Assembly: GCA_004431415.1 (NCBI GenBank)
Contig: QPMI01000496.1
Coordinates: 611,463-675,462 of the forward strand
DNA from: Cyanophora paradoxa
Lineage: Eukaryota > Glaucocystophyceae > Cyanophorales > Cyanophoraceae
Direction: 5' to 3'
Length of the DNA stretch: 64,000 nt
A program made the position numbers and the translations under genes. How positions within the stretch are numbered: the stretch's first letter is position 1; the number at the start of each line of letters is the position of its first letter. Below are positions 1 to 12,075 of the stretch, piece after piece. The notes beneath the pieces are model-generated. The model was not told where the DNA came from, ran no database searches, and saw only the letters and a program-made list of their open reading frames with translations.

Positions 1-3000
1 CGCGCCCGCTGCGCCGCTCCGGTGAGACGAGAAGGGGGGGGGGGGGGGGGGGGGGGGGAGGAAAGAGGGTGCGGGTACCATGGCGTGGCCCCAGAGGAAG
101 GACTGCACGACGGACGCGGCGACGGCGCGGTGCAGGAGCCCCGTACCCTCCCGCCGCGCCTCCCCCTCCCGCCCCGCCGCGCATCTGCCGGAGCGTGAGC
201 GAAGGGAACGAGGGCGCCTCAGGGGGGGGGAAGGGGAAGGGGGGTACCGCTCGAGGTACGAGTCCCGCAGGGCGCGGGCGGCCGCGTGGTGCTCCCTCAG
301 CCCCGCGTGCCGCCGCGTCGCGAGGCGCTCGAGCTGTTCGACGTACCCCCAGACCGCCGCGGTCAGCGCGAGGGCAAGGGGCCCGCGAACGAAAAGAGGC
401 GCGCCTGGCGTCGGATGTGCGGAGGGAGCTCTACCCCCCGCGTCCGGTACACCTGCGGAAGCGCGGGGTTGAGAGCCGATCACGCGGGGGTACGCGGATC
501 CGGCGGGGTTACGGGGCGCACGCGGCGGACGAGCGCGTTCAGCACGTCGGCGTAGTGGACGCGCGCGTTCGCCACGGGTACGCCCTGCGTCCGGGGGGTA
601 CCGCTTCAGCACCCAGGTGGAAGGGGGCTACGGCGTTTTCGGACACCTTGAGCTCTCGGCAGAGCTCGATGGCGGTGGGGAGGCGGTCCGGCGGGGGCCG
701 GGCGCCCTTCCTCCGCCGCTCGGGGCGTGACGTCATCCCCAGCGAGGCCAGCAGGCGCCGTACCCCCCATCCCGCCTGCGCCCCCGCCGCTCAGGAGAAG
801 TGTCGGGGGGCGGGGAGTCGAGGGGGTACACGCGCCGAGATGAACCCGGTGGCGCGGGGGTCCAGCCGCTCCCACGCCGCAGCGAAGCGCTGCAGCTCCG
901 CCTCCTGCGGCGAATCGTTTGTATCCCTCCTCGACTCCTTCCCCCTAAAAAAAATTTAAATCCGCGTACCCGTATGAGGTACTCGTCGCGGGCGGCGATG
1001 CGCTCGAAAGAATCTCTCACGACGGCGACGAAGAGGTTGTTCCCTGGGAGGGGGGGGGAGGAGGGGGGGAAGAAGGGAGGGGGGTACGGGCTCGCTTCGG
1101 CGCCGGATGGGGGGGGGGGGGAACGGAGGGGACGGAGGGCGCCGCACCCAGGAAGTAGGTTAAGAAGAAGAAGGAGACGAAGAAGACGGGCGCCGCCACG
1201 AACGTCCCGCAGTCCTGCCGGCCCCCGGCGCTCAGCGGCGGGGCAGGGCGGGGGGCGGGGGGCGCGGGGCGCTCGCCTCGTAGGGGACGCCGGGCGTGCA
1301 GCCGCTCTCGGGCTGCCGCATGTAGTCCCACCTGAAGAAAGGGAGGGGCGGTGAGAGGAGGAGGAAGGGGGGGGAGGGGGGGGCCGAGGCTGACATGAGG
1401 GTGTCCCAGTTCTCGCCCGTGGTCATGCGGAAGAGGGAGACGAGGGCGCGCGGGAAGCGCTGGAAGTTGATGTCGCTCCGCGCCTGCCGAGTCCGAGTCC
1501 GAGGATTCAGAGGGGGCGGCGGCCGGGGCCGAGAGCGGCGGGGCGCGGAGGGGTGGTCGCACCGTGGTCGCCCCCTCGAGCATCACGTACTGGAACTGCG
1601 GGTTGGGGGGGAGGGAGGGGGGAGGGGCGGCCTCAGAGGGCCGGCGGGCGCGGGAGCCAGGCAGCGAGAGGGGGCGGCGCGCCTGCCAGACGCCGATGAT
1701 GCCGTAGATGTAGATGACGAGGACGAGCAGGAGCCCGATCGAGCCCAGCGCGGGGAGGCACTGGGGTCCCGCCGTGGGGTCAGGCCCTTGAGCCGGGGCG
1801 CGGACGGGCGGGAGGGAGGCAGGGGGGCTAGCGAGCTCTCGCTTCGGATGGAAAAAGAGAGAGAAAGGGAGAGAGGGGGGTACGGACGTCGAGGACGGTG
1901 ACGAAGATGAGCTGGACGCCCTTGAAGAGCCGGGCGAGGCGCAGGATACGGATGACGCGCAGCAGCCGCAGGCCCCGCATGAAGTTGGGGCCTGCGGGGG
2001 GGTCAGAGGGGGTCAGAGGGGTGGGGAGCGGGCGAGGGCGGGCGCGGCACCGATGTTGGAGTTGAGGGCGGCGACGGCGAGGCCGAGGAGGCCGGCGAGC
2101 GTCGCCGCCCCGTCCAGCAGGTTCCACGCCGACGCCGCGTACAGCCGCGGCCCTGCGCGACGCCGCGGCGTGTCGGATCGGATCGGATCGCATCGGATGG
2201 ACGCGAGGCCTAGCTCTAGATGGGGCGGGGCAAGACTGTTATCTTAAACTCGAGTTTTATGTGGTCGGGCGCCCGGATCGGATTTACGCGAGGTCTAGCT
2301 AGCGGGGGCTTCTTGAGTTTTTATATGGTCGGGCGCCCGGATGGGATGGACGCGAGGCCTAGGTCTCGGTCTAGCCAGGCCCGGACGGGGCGCGCGCGCG
2401 CACCGAGGCCGGCGAGCTTGACGGCCATCTCGGCGAGGAAGAGCACCGCGAAGAAGACGTTCACCTTCCTGCGGGGGGTTGGGAGGGGGGGGGTGGGGGG
2501 GGGTGGGGGAGGTGGGGGGGGGGGGGGGTGGAGTCGCACTCCATGGCGGCGTCCGTCGAGGCCGGCCGCGGGTTCCGCTGCGGGGCGCGGGCGCGGGGCG
2601 TCAGCAGCCGACGCGGGAGGGGCCCGCCTCGATCGCCGCTCCCCTGTCTCCTATCTCGCAATGTCTTCTATCTTCTATTTTCTATCTGCTTTTTTAAGCC
2701 CCTCCTATTTTCTATCTCCTGTCTCCTATCTTTCGATGTCTTGTTTCACTTCTATCGTACCTGGGCGGCGAGGAGGACGACGTTGGCGAAGATGGCGGCC
2801 ATCACCAGCGGGTCGAACCACGCGTGGTGCGCCTGCCCGAGGAGGAGGAGGAGAGTCAGGAGGGGCGGGGGGGAGGCGGGGAAGCGGGCGGGGGGAGGGG
2901 GCGCGCGATGTCCCAGCAGTAGCGGCGGACGGGGTTCGTGGGCGGCCGCAGCCGCGCCCGCAGCCGCCTGCTCACGCCTGCGCGCCCAACCTCAACCAGA

Positions 3001-6000
3001 AGAAAGTGAAGAAGAATCGAATAAGAGGCAACAAGGGCCGCGCGCACCGGTGGCGACGACGTCGCGGCACTCGCGCTGCGGCTTGGAGAGGAGCCCTGCG
3101 CAGCAAGGCTCAGCAAGGCTTCTCAGCACGGTTAGGGGGGCGTGAGAGCGGTGGGGCGAGCGCGCCGGTCTCGTCGGTGGCCTCCTCCTCGTCGGACTGG
3201 CGCGAGCGCTGGAAAAAGAAGACCAGCACGCCGATGATCTGCGGCGGGGCCGGGCGGGGCGGGGGCGTCCGGCGTTCAGCGCCCGCCCCGCCCTCCCTCC
3301 GACGCCCTAACCGATCCCCAGCTAGCTACTCCATGCCCTCTTATCGCCCCCTTATCCCCGCGCTCTCTCTCTCGACCCTGCTCGCTCTCCCGCGCACCAT
3401 GGCCATCCCCGTGTAGAGCCCGGCGTAGAGAAAGGCGTGGTAGAACCACGCGTAGTGCCACGACGCGTCGGGCCGGATCCCCTGCCGGGCGGGCGAGAGG
3501 GGGGCGGGCGGGAGGGGTCAGGGCGGCGGTCCGCTTCTCCTCGCTTCTTCTTCTCGGTTTACATACCTGGTCCACGCCGACGGTGGCCTGGGCCCAGTGC
3601 ATGTACTGCCGCCCGGCCGCCCCGTCAGCCCCGCCCCTCGACGTCGCACGAGGGCGGGGGGCGCACGAGGTTCCACTGCTCGAGGGAGACGACCTCGAAG
3701 AGGTGCAGCATCCTGCGCCGCCCACGGAGTCGGCCTCGTCGTCGGCGTCGTTGTCGTAGGCGGGTGCCCGTAGCTAGCTAGGCCTGGGCCTGGGCCCCCC
3801 TCTACCTTCTTCTTCTTCTACCCCGCGCCCCTGCCCTGCCCCCGCCGGGGCCCCGTGCGCGCGCACGCCATGAGGAAGGTGTCGAGGTTCTGCCAGTAGA
3901 AGACGCGCCGCCACTCCCGCGCCCGCGCCACGCCCCGCCCGTCCGTGAACGACCCCACGCACTCCGACTGCGGGGGAGGCTCAGTGGCCGAAGCGGGGAG
4001 AAGGGCGGCCTGGCGCACGCGGAGGAGAACGGAGGGGTCGCTGCAGTGCCAGAGCTTGCCCCCCAGCAGCCGCACCCCTGCGCGAGGCAGGCGCGATGAC
4101 GAGGAGCGAGGCAGGCGCGATGGCTTCGTTCCCACCGATGATGGCGAAGGCGGAGAAGAGGAGCCAGTTGATGGCGATGACGCGGAGGAGGATGGGCCCT
4201 CCCCGCCGCGCCATCGCCAGCAGCGCCCGCATCGTCCGCAGCTAAGAGAGAGATCAGATCAGATCAGATCAGATCCGATCCGATCAGACCCGGAGGAGGA
4301 GGCGGAAGAGCATGAGGGAGCGGGCGGCGCGGATGGCGCGGAGCGTCTTGTTCTGCGGCAGCAGCCCGAAATCCGCCGCCACGCTGCGGGGAGAGGAGGG
4401 GCGCCCTCAGCAGGGGGCCCAAGGGGAGCAGCGGAGGGAGGAGAGAGGGAGGTGCAAGCAAGCGCCGAGCCCCTCCCGAGCCCCCCCTAGTTCCGGCGCC
4501 CCCCTAGCCCGCCCCGTCAGAGGGGGGGCGCAAGGGGGGCAGCGGAGGAGGGGGGAATCCCGTCGATCCCGGGTGCAGGCCCCTCCAGGCGCCTCCCGAG
4601 CCCATCCATCTAATTCCAGCCTCTCCCAGCCCTTCTAACGCCGGCCCCTCCCGAGCCCGTCCTCCCGAGCATCTACCCTCCGCCCTACCCGAGCCCAACC
4701 ATCTAGTTCCGGCGCCCCCCTAGCCCGTCCGTCTGATCTAATCCACCCGATTCGAGTCTCCATCCCCCCTTTTCTTCTCTTATCGGACCTGGCGAAGGAG
4801 GTGATGACGACGGCGGCGTCGAGGAGGTTGACGGGGTTCCGCAGGTACGAGCGCCGCCCCAGCACGAACCCCTTCGCCACCACCTTCACCACCATCTGCG
4901 GGGGGGCGGGGGCCGGGGGGAGGTGAGCGAGGCGCCCGGGGCGCGCGGGGAGATCGCCCTCGTCCCCCCCCCCCCCCCCGAGCGAGGCTCGCTCCCCCGG
5001 CCGCCTCCCCCCGGCAGCGGCCACCTCCCCCCCCCTCCCTTCCCTCGCTTGGGCCGGCGCACTAGGCCCGCTGCGGGGCGGGGCGGGGCGGGGCGGGGCG
5101 GGGCGGGGCGGCGGGGCGCGCCTCGAGGAGGAAGAAGACGGCGAATCCGACGTTGAAGCGGTCGATCGCGACGTAGTGCCGGTCGGGGTACGTCGCCTCG
5201 AACGCCAGCAGCCCTGGGGCGAGGGGCGACGGGTGGGCGGGTGGGGCGGGAGGGGCGGGCAGGGAGGGCGAGAGGGAGGGCGGACCTGCGTTGATTACGA
5301 TCTGCGGGGGCAAGGGGGCAAGCAAGCGAGGGCCGGGCGGGGTGAGGCGGGGCCCGCGGCGCAGGCGGGGCAGGCGAGGCCGGGGCCCAGGCGCGCGCAC
5401 CGCGACCTGGACCGCCACCACGAAGTAGCGGTGGTGCATGATCCTGCGGGGCGCGAGGGGCGTCGGCGGGAAGGAGGCGAGGCGAGAGGGAAGAGGGGCG
5501 GCGGGCGGGCGCGCCTGCGGGCGAGGGCGCGGGCTCTGTCTTCCTTCTCCCAGATGAAGCAGCTGCGCGAGTCCTCGCCGGTGAAGGGCCGCAGCGCGGG
5601 GAGCACCGCGCCCCGCCACCAGTCGGCGATCGCGGCGAGCCACGCCAGCCAGCGGCTGCGGCGCACGGCCAGGGCGATCCGCTGGGCCACGGGCCGCTGC
5701 TGCGCGGCGGCGAGCCCCGCGGCGAGCCCGGCCGCGCGCCAGCGGCCGGCGCCCCCGCGGGCGGTGAGGAGGCCCGTGCCGCGGGCGGTGAGGAGGCCCT
5801 TGCCGCCGGCGAGGGCGAGCGCGGCGCGCCGGGCGACCGCCGCGTCGTCGTCGGCGGCGGCGTCGGCGACGGCCGCGGAGGGCGCGAAGACGACAGAGGC
5901 GGCGCTGCCGCCCGCGGCGGAGGCGAAGGCGGCGCGGATCGCGGCGCGCTCGGGCCCCGCCAGGCTGCTCTTCCGGCCGGCCGCCGCGTGGCCGGCGGGG

Positions 6001-9000
6001 CGGGGGCGGCGGCGGCGGGGGCGGGGCGCTGGAGTGGGGCGGGGAGGAGAGGACGTGCTTCAGGAGGGGGGAGGCCCCGAGGGGGGCGAGGCCGGCCCGA
6101 GGGGCGGCGGGCGCCGCATTGGGGGCGACTTGGAGCGGGACACCCCGGCGGCGGCGGCGCCCGGGGGGGCGCGGGAGGGGGGAGAGAGCGACCGCGAGGC
6201 GTGGCGGGGCGGCCTCGCGGCCGGGGCGGGGGCGGAGGCCGCGGGGGGTAGGGGCTCGGCGGGGGAGGGCGGCCCGGAGGGGGGTAGGAGCATCGCCTCG
6301 AGGCGGCGGGAGGCCTCGGTGAGGGGTACGGGGGGCGACAGGCCCAGCATCGCGGAGAGGCGGCGGAACCCGTCCCCGTCCCCCGCGTCTCGCTCCCCCG
6401 GGGGGGTGAGGAACGTCGGGTCGCTGCCCGTACCCGTCCGGTCCGTGGAAGCCTGCGAGGGGGCCGCGCTGCCGTGCAGCATCCGGGAGCGCCGGGGGGG
6501 TACGGGGCCCGCCGGGGCCGCGTGCTCCCCCGCCAGGTCCAGGTCCAGGGCGCCCACGAGGCCGGCCCCCCGCTTCTCCTTCTCCCCCTCCCGCTCGGGG
6601 GGTACGACGTACTTGGCGGCGGCCCCGCCGGGCCGGGCGGGCGGGCCGGGGCCCGGGCCGGGGCCGGGGCCGGGGCCGGCGCGGCCGCCGGGATCTCCAC
6701 GAGGGGTGCCACCTTCCCGCCGCCCCTGCGCCACCCGGGCCCGGGGCCAGGGCCTGCGCGGGCCCGCCGCGTAAGCCGGGGCCGAGGCCGCGCGCGGCTT
6801 CCTTCTTTCTTTGGGGCGTGGACGCCCGCGCACCGGCGGCCTTCTCGGCGGCGTCGAGGACGGCCGAGGGCGGCGCCGAGGGCTTCGACTCCTCGGAGAC
6901 GGCCGCCGAGCCCTGCCGCGAAGCGGCCCGCGAGCCGCCCCGCGAGTCGCCCATGTCCATGTACCCCGCCTCGCTGACGGCCCCGCCGGCCCCCTCCGAC
7001 CCGTGCGCCGAGGCGCCCCCTGCGGACGAGGCGCGGAGCAAGTGAGAGGAGGAGGAGGAGGAGGAGGAGACTCCGAAGAGCGGACCGAAGAGCTCGGCGG
7101 CGAGGGACTTGGAGTGGAGGGCGACCTCGAGGTTCGCGCAGACGTTCAGGATCACGATCGTCTGCCACATGCTGCGCGGGGGAGGTGGAGCGAGGGGGAG
7201 GGGGAGGGGGAGCGCGTGAGCCGCCCGGCCAGCAAGCCGCTGAGGGGCGGGGCGCACTTGAGCATGACGTAGAGGCCGATGACGATGACGAGGATGAAGT
7301 AGAGGGAGGCGGCGCCGCCCACCGCCCGCATCCCGTCTGCGCGCGCGGCGTCGAACAGGGCGGAGCAGGAGGAGAAGAAGATGGAGAAGAGGAGGGGAGC
7401 GGCGGGAAGGGGCGGGGCGGGGCGGGGCGGGGCGGGGCGGGGCGGGGCGGGGCGGGCGGGCGCTCGCAACCTAAAGCTCTAAAGCTTCTTCTAGTGGAGC
7501 GGTTCTCTTGTGCTCCGCGGCTAAGGCTTCTAGTGGGGCGGCAGTCTAGAGCCTCCAGCGGGGCGGGGCGGGGCGGGGCGGGGGCGCACCGAAGAGGACG
7601 TCGTTCCAGGCGTCGGCGGTCATCACCTGCAGCACCACCTGCGCGCACGCAAGAGAAGAAGCCGGTCAGCTGAGCGGGGGCGGGGGCGGGGGCTCGCGGG
7701 GGCGGGCTCGCGGGCCTGGTAGGAGGCGAAGAGGGAGTGGAAGTTGTAGGGGCGGGGGGCCTCCGCCACGCCCGGCAGCCGCGACCACTCGCACGACGCC
7801 TCGAAGACGCAGCTCCCCGCGAAGATCTGAGAGCGGGAGGGGAAGAAGAGCAAGGCTCAGGGGGAATTGGAGCAAGCGGGCGGGCGGGCCAGCGGGCCCC
7901 CTTGGAGAGCCCGCTCCGCCCCGCCCCTCTAGCCCAGAGTGCCCGGGGCTGGAGGGCGGCGCAGAGCGGGCTCTTCCACTGCGTCCGAGCGCCCCGCCCC
8001 GCCCCCCGCCGCCCAGAGTTCCCGGGGCGCGGAGCCGGGGCACCTGGACTCCTAGGAGGGAGAAGACGAGGACGACGACGACGAAGATGGGGAGGAAGGA
8101 GGCCAGCGACGAGACGGCGCGCCCCAGGTTCTGCACCAGCACCCGGAACGTCCCCTGCGCAACGGAAGGCCAGCGGGCGGGCTCAGACTGATCTGATCGG
8201 ATCTGATCCGATCCGATCTGATGTGATCGGGCCGGGCCGGGGCGCGCACGTCGGCGTCGGCGAGGGGCCGCAGGAGCGCGAGCACGCGGATCGCGTTCGC
8301 GAAGGGCCGCTCCGCCCCCCCCAGCAGCTGGCCCCGCGAGTGAGGCGGGGTAGAAGGAGGAGAAGGGGGGTACGAAGGGACCTCGGCGGCGCTCCAGGCG
8401 GTGGCGGCGAGCTCGAGCCAGTTCCAGCGGATGGAGAGGAAGCGCCCCGGTCCCAGCACCGCCAGCTCCAGCGCCGTCGCACCCCCGAACAGCGCCTGCC
8501 GGGGGGAGTGAGGGGTACCGGGGTGGAGCGCGGGGGGGAGAGAGATCGGGGGTACCACGAAGAAGGCGTAGATGCCGCGGTGGACGGAAAGCATGCGGGG
8601 GGAGAGGTCCACGTGCCAGGCTGGTACCCCCCAGGCCCTCAGAACGAGAAGGGGGGGGGGGTTCTCGGGGGGTACGGGGCACCGGCGAGCTGGACGTAGC
8701 TGCCGGCGTAGCAGAGGTAGAGGAACCAGCGGTACCCCCGCCGCGCGAAGGAGCGCAGCACCGCCCGGCGCGCCGCCGAGCCCTGCCACCTCTGCCGAAA
8801 GATCTTTCGTTCAGAGGGGAAAGGGGGGCACAAGATCTCGGCCCTGTTTCGGGCCCCGCTTGCTCGGACGGACCTTGGCGGCGCCGGAGGCCATGGAGGA
8901 GAACTGGTCGCTCTTCCCGCAGGTCGCCAGCGCGAGGAGGAGGCCCCAGAGGATGCCCAGCACCCGCCCGAAGACCTGCCCGCCCGTCAAGGGGGGAGGA

Positions 9001-11544
9001 TAGGGGGGGGAGGGGGAGGGGGGTACGCGCCTTGCTGAGGACGCGGAGGGCGCGGGACTGGGACATGATCGAGCGGCCGCGGACCGCCAGCACCACCTGG
9101 CGCGCCGGGTCGGATGGGCGGGGCCGGGGGCGGGGGCGGGGGCGGAGCGGGGTACGGGCGCACAAGGCGGGCGCCGAGGGATCCGTGGCTCGCCTTCCGC
9201 TCGAACTCCTCCAGCTCCTCGTACTGGTTGGGGGGGGGGTGGGGGAGGTGTTGGACCGGGTACACTCGGCGGGTGCGCAGGGGGGGCGGGGGGGCACCTT
9301 GTTCATGGTCGCGGCCAGGAACATGTTAAGCACGACGTACACCCCCAGGATTTGCCTGTGGGAAGGGAAGAACTTCGCGGGGGGTACAGGAAGGCACGCG
9401 GGGGGAGGGGGGGTAGGGCACATGAGGATGAAGTAGAAGTAGGGAACGAACTGGTTGACGGTGTGGCCCACCCAGAACATGTAGTCGCTCCACTGGGATT
9501 GCTGCGACGCTTCAGAATGGTGGGAGGGGGGTAGAGGGACTAAGAGGAGTACCGTGAGGCACTGGAAGATGGTGAGGAAGGCGTTTTCGATCGTGTCGAA
9601 GCTGCGGGGTACGGGGTTCGAGGGGAGAGGAGGGACACGGGGGTAAGGGGCCGGACCTGATGTATCCCCAGCCAGGGTTCTGAAAACGGACGCGAAGCGG
9701 GGAGCAAGGGATCAGGCGGGCCGGCAGGGGGCGGAGCAAAGGTACCCCGAACGCACCGAGTACCCAAGAACGGGGTGGACGTAGCGGGCGCAGTACGTAC
9801 CCGTGTCGCAGAGGCGGCCGGCCCCCGTCGGGTTGCACACGTGGTTGGGGTACGCTGTGGAAGCGAAGAAGGACGCGGGCGTCAGTCCGTGGGCCGGGGT
9901 ACGCTGAGAAAGGACGGGGAGGGGGTACGCGCACAGGCGGCGTCGGGGTCGGAGATCGAGAGGTCGCCGGTGAGGCCGTCGGCGCAGCGGTTTTGCAGGG
10001 ACCCCTCGAAGAGCTGCAGGGGGGTACGTGCACACAGCTCAGCGAGGAGGCGGCGAAGGCCCGGTCCGGCAAGGCGCGAGCGGGCGGGCGGGCGGGCCGC
10101 GCCTGCATGCCGGCGATGCCGAAGACGACGTAGAAGAAGACCAGCTGCGGGGCGGGGCGGGGCGGGGCGGGGCGGGTCAGGCCGGGCGGGCGGTCGGCTG
10201 GAATGGAGGGGCGGGAGTGGCGGGGCGGGCCTGGATGCCGAGGTGGCCCATGATGGGCGCCGCTTGGGCCATGGCCACCATCAGCGTCTGCGCGGGGCGG
10301 GGCGGGGCGGGGCGGGGCGGCATCAGCGGGGATAGGTGGGGCCCGGGGGCGAGGGAGGCGGGGGCGCGTCCCGTCCCGTCCCTCGGAGCGAGCGGGGGGC
10401 GGGGGGCGGGGGCGGGGGCGGGGGGCGGGGGGCGGGGGGCGGACCTTGAGGGTGGGGAGGAGGTCCCGGAGGGCCCGGAAGACCCGCACGGTTCGGATCG
10501 ACCCGAAGTTGCCGATCGCCGGCGAGAGGCCCAGGTACCCCAGCACCACCACCCCGAAGTCTGGGGGGTAGAGGATTAGACGTGAGGGAGGGGGAGGGAG
10601 GGGGGGGGACTCGGAGTCACCGATCCAGCGCCAGCCGGAGCGGAAGTAGGCGCCCTTGTGCGCAAGCAGGCCCCTCGCCAACATCTGCGAACGAAGTGAG
10701 AGGGGCGGGGGGGAAGGAGGTGCAGGGGGGTACGGGGGCGCGCCTGGACGACGACCTCGAGGGTGAAGGCGACCGTGATGGCGAGATCGCACTTCTCAAG
10801 GGCCCGGTTCCTGTACCCCGCGCCGGGTCGCGAGAAGGTGAGGGCAGGCTGGGGGCAGGCTGGACCGGGGCGCACCGCTCCGAGTTGGGCTCCGTTGGGT
10901 CCGACGCGGCGATCAGCACGACGTTGGCGATAGTGAGGAAGAGGTACGCCGCGTCTGGGGGGTACCGGATCGACGGGGCGGGAGCGGGAGCAGGGGGGGG
11001 GGGGGGACATGGGCGCACAGGTGTACTTGTGGAGGACGACGCGCATGCAGAAGCGGCGGGCGGGGTGCTCGAACCCGAGGAGGCCGAAGGAGGGGTCCGG
11101 GGGGAACTCGCTGTCCATCGCGTCCTCCCTGCCGGGGGCGGGGAGAGCGGTCGGGTCGGCGCGGCGCGGGAGCGGGCCGAGGGGAGCCGCGCCGCCGCTC
11201 CGTCCTAGGGCTTAGCATGCTCCTCACGGCTCTCGCCCCTAGAGCCCGAGCGCCGGCGCTGCAGCGGCGCGGGGCGGGGGCGCCCGGACGCACCACTCCT
11301 GCTCCGTGTTGTCCCAATCCAGGAGCGGATCTCGCTCCTCGATCGCCGCTATCATCGCCTCCTCGTGCGTCTTCGCAGGGATCGTGCCCCACGGCTTCTC
11401 CTCCTCCACGACCGCCTCGCCGCGGAAGAAGCGGACCGTCCTCTGTGGCAGAGGGCGTCAGGTGCCGCTGTCCGCGCGCCTGCAGCTAGCTGCAGGCGCC
11501 TCGCGCGTATGCAGGGCTTCTGACCTTGACGCCGCGCCACACAT
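1..11544 (-). CDS. Four-domain voltage-gated cation channel (Cav/Nav-like), 3' end beyond window
   Basis: Multi-exon gene for a 24-TM pore-forming alpha subunit in a membrane. The start ATG at 11544 opens MCGAASR, which splices in frame to an exon at about 11441-11300 and then to the one containing ATG 11118. Domain I runs about 11.02-9.3 kb (S4-like IRTVRVFRALRDLLPTLK near 10.48 kb; pore FQCLTQSQWSDYMFWV across intron 9502-9552). Domain II is 8.8-7.25 kb (pore VMTADAWNDVLF near 7.61 kb). A long Ser/Gly/Pro-rich linker with a Ser run lies at 7.07-6.0 kb. Domain III is 5.5-3.2 kb (S4 KTLRAIRAARSLMLFRLLL; pore FEVVSLEQWNL near 3.68 kb). Domain IV is 2.84-0.96 kb (S4 MRGLRLLRVIRILRLARLFK near 1.95 kb; pore LFRMTTGENWDTLM near 1.41 kb). 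Predicted filter residues are S, D, E, E. The last visible exon ends at a GTACCCG donor near 80, so the C-terminus continues off the left edge. Ion selectivity is inference. Confidence 0.9.
2252..2366. repeat. Direct repeat of about 50 bases inside a channel intron
   Basis: Units 2252-2300 and 2315-2366 share GAGTTTT...GGTCGGGCGCCCGGAT followed by GG(A)T...ACGCGAGG(T/C)CTAG. A third, partial unit lies at about 2180-2218. All are within the domain IV intron region of the channel. Confidence 0.7.
2640..2756 (+). repeat. Pyrimidine-rich (CTCCTATCT/TTCTATTTTCTATCT) repeat in a channel intron
   Basis: The words CCTGTCTCCTATCT and CCTATTTTCTATCT recur with a shared ATGTCTT spacer at 2643-2668 and 2703-2743. 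Simple-sequence expansion within an intron. Confidence 0.6.
4251..4287. repeat. (AGATC)n/(CGATC)n microsatellite in a channel intron
   Basis: Five-base units AGATC grade into CGATC. A related (GATCT/GATCC) tract sits in another intron of the same gene at about 8188-8230. Confidence 0.8.
8188..8230. repeat. (GATCTGATCC)-type microsatellite in a channel intron
   Basis: Degenerate pentamer array similar to that at 4251-4287, in a separate intron of the channel gene. Confidence 0.75.
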
Positions 11545-12075
11545 AGCCGGATAGGGCCTTTATATCGTCCATCGATACCTGAAGTTTCTGAACTCTATCC
11601 GCCGCTCTCTGGCGAAGCTATGCCATCCAAAGCTTGCTGCAGACGGCGAACTGCTGGCAAGTTGCCCCAACCTTAATCGCTAGCTCATTCTATGCACGGG
11701 ATGCGCAGGACTTGTCGAAAGCGCCACATAGCTGTGCGTGCGAGCGGCCAGGCCACCTTAAAGTTTGCATGCTCACAAACTCAGCTGTACCCGGGCAACA
11801 CGAGGCGCTTCGCGCCGAAGCCCCGTCCGGCCTCTACAAAGGTCGCTGGCCTCACATTGAGCAGTTTCGCAACAGAAACCGTTGTCCTTAGCGCTACCGG
11901 AGGCGTCGGAAGCGTAGGAGCAGAAGCCACCGCCCAGCCCTCTGATAGCGCCTGCAACGCCTGCGGCTCGCCGGCGCACATGAAAAGGTAGTGAAGAACT
12001 CAGGCTCTCGGCCCTGAGTGCAAAGGACGACCCGCTTCAAAAGCCGCGCCTTAGCTAAGGGCAGACCGCTGCGCC
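11545..12075. promoter_or_regulatory. Divergent intergenic region between channel and cyclic-nucleotide-binding gene
   Basis: About 530 bases separate the two outward-facing start codons (ATG 11544 on minus, ATG 12076 on plus). No convincing coding exon or RNA gene is visible. By position it should hold both promoters; no TATA box was identified with confidence. Confidence 0.5.

Noticed and set aside
38-58. Long G homopolymers (also at 2521-2528, 59800-59825, 61638-61654, 63231-63251) as functional elements
   Set aside because: They lie in intron tails of minus-strand genes and may include sequencing or assembly length errors; no separate function can be supported.
4886-7648. A 920-codon open frame on the minus strand across the channel gene
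   Set aside because: It is stop-free because of extreme GC content. Conserved channel helices lie in other frames within the same span, and most of the long frame is Pro/Arg/Ala low complexity.
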